Below are positions 63,616 through 64,000 of a stretch of DNA of 64,000 nt, piece after piece. Every line of letters starts with the position of its first letter. The stretch's first letter is position 1. The position numbers and the translations under genes were made by a program. Below the pieces are notes generated by a model. The model had not been told where the DNA came from. It made no database searches and saw nothing but the letters and a program-made list of their open reading frames with translations. Source of the stretch: CAVZBW01 sp963773635 (GTDB lineage: Bacteria; Actinomycetota; Acidimicrobiia; Acidimicrobiales; RAAP-2); assembly GCA_963773635.1 (NCBI GenBank), contig CAVZBW010000002.1:434001-498000 (forward strand), given 5' to 3'.

Positions 63616-64000
63616 CCGTCTCGCTCCGTCCGGCGCCGGACGACCATGACCGCGCAGTGGGCGTGCTGGGCACAGTACTGGCTGACCGAGCCGAGGAGGA
63701 GGCCCCGGAAACCCCCCACCCCTCGGGAGCCCACCACCAGCAGCGACGCATCGCGACTCGCCTCGACCAGCGCCGGAGCCGGTGAGGCCTCCGTCACGTG
63801 ACTCTCGACCACGGTGTCCAGCCAGCGCTCCCGTGCATACTGCACGGCCTCGTCGGCCATGAGCGTGGCGGCCATGGCGTAGTCCCCGCCCCCGATCGGG
63901 GCCATGGTCCCAAGGGGAACGGGGGGCATCCAAAGGACCCAGATGTCGAGCACGGCCCCGAGGTGCGCCGCCTCTCGACCGGCCCACTCGAGTGCCCAGA
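63609..64000 (-). CDS. Universal stress protein, N-terminus beyond the right edge
   Basis: 130 visible residues. The piece starts within the first helix (WALEWAGREAAHLGAVLDIW) and includes GSRGVGGFRGLLLGSVSQYC, the ATP loop, ending VMVVRRRTERDGW. The first strand with the start lies outside the window. Its stop overlaps the next Usp start, so the two are one transcription unit leading into the kinase. Confidence 0.87.
   Translation of the reverse strand, partial: WALEWAGREAAHLGAVLDIWVLWMPPVPLGTMAPIGGGDYAMAATLMADEAVQYARERWLDTVVESHVTEASPAPALVEASRDASLLVVGSRGVGGFRGLLLGSVSQYCAQHAHCAVMVVRRRTERDGW

Overview
The window is GC-rich, gene-dense DNA that reads as an actinobacterium, perhaps an uncultured Acidimicrobiia-like lineage. 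The evidence is heavy G/C third-position use, many GTG starts, Usp, CBS and site-2-protease genes like those of the mycobacterial dormancy regulon, and a DevS-type kinase. I see no rRNA, tRNA, CRISPR array, insertion sequence or phage gene.

The main theme is a DosR-like hypoxia/dormancy regulon. A palindrome of the form GGGAC-N4-GTCCC, the core of the mycobacterial DosR box, lies upstream of most genes in 1-22500 and 54700-59400. In about seven cases its near edge is exactly 36 nt from the start codon, which suggests leaderless transcripts with the box in place of a -35 element. Box-linked genes: a 4Fe-4S [NiFe]-hydrogenase-type subunit, an ABC-2 exporter, an ACP-FAAL-PlsC lipid enzyme, a pyruvate-kinase-like protein, a collapsed PorG/PorD gene, a VOC protein, Usp plus an avidin-like protein plus a zinc ribbon plus NadA, a release-factor/hibernation-factor fusion, an ATP-grasp ligase, a PEP synthase operon and an acetyl-CoA hydrolase family enzyme. 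At the right end come Usp, CBS, M50 protease-CBS, arginine deiminase, more Usp and a PAS-PAS-GAF kinase. The set implies control of the PEP/pyruvate node, NAD, lipid, ribosomes and redox under oxygen or nutrient limitation.

The regulon block has been duplicated and has decayed in a complementary way. 19470-22762 and 54730-55350 hold truncated, fused or frameshifted second copies of genes that are intact elsewhere in the window, with their boxes and start spacings still visible. The acetyl-CoA hydrolase is intact on the right (55351-56604) and survives only as a C-terminal stub on the left (19470-19726).

Between the two halves (22760-54385) lies a fatty-acid and lipid island. It holds an acyl-CoA dehydrogenase, EtfB/EtfA and a membrane EtfD-like Fe-S oxidoreductase (beta-oxidation electron transfer); a phosphopantetheinyl transferase; a Pfa/PUFA-synthase-like megasynthase (KS, AT, KS, three ACPs, KR, DH); a single-chain biotin-dependent acyl-CoA carboxylase of 1833 aa; a GH65 phosphorylase/hydrolase; a CBS protein; a GNAT-ADP-forming acyl-CoA synthetase fusion; and two thiolase-fold proteins. 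No box was recognised inside this island.

Several long genes are interrupted by single-base frameshifts (ABC ATPase, ppsA, acyl-CoA dehydrogenase, etfD, KS megasynthase). Assembly indels and real decay cannot be told apart here. Gene families were assigned by reading motifs; no database search was run.
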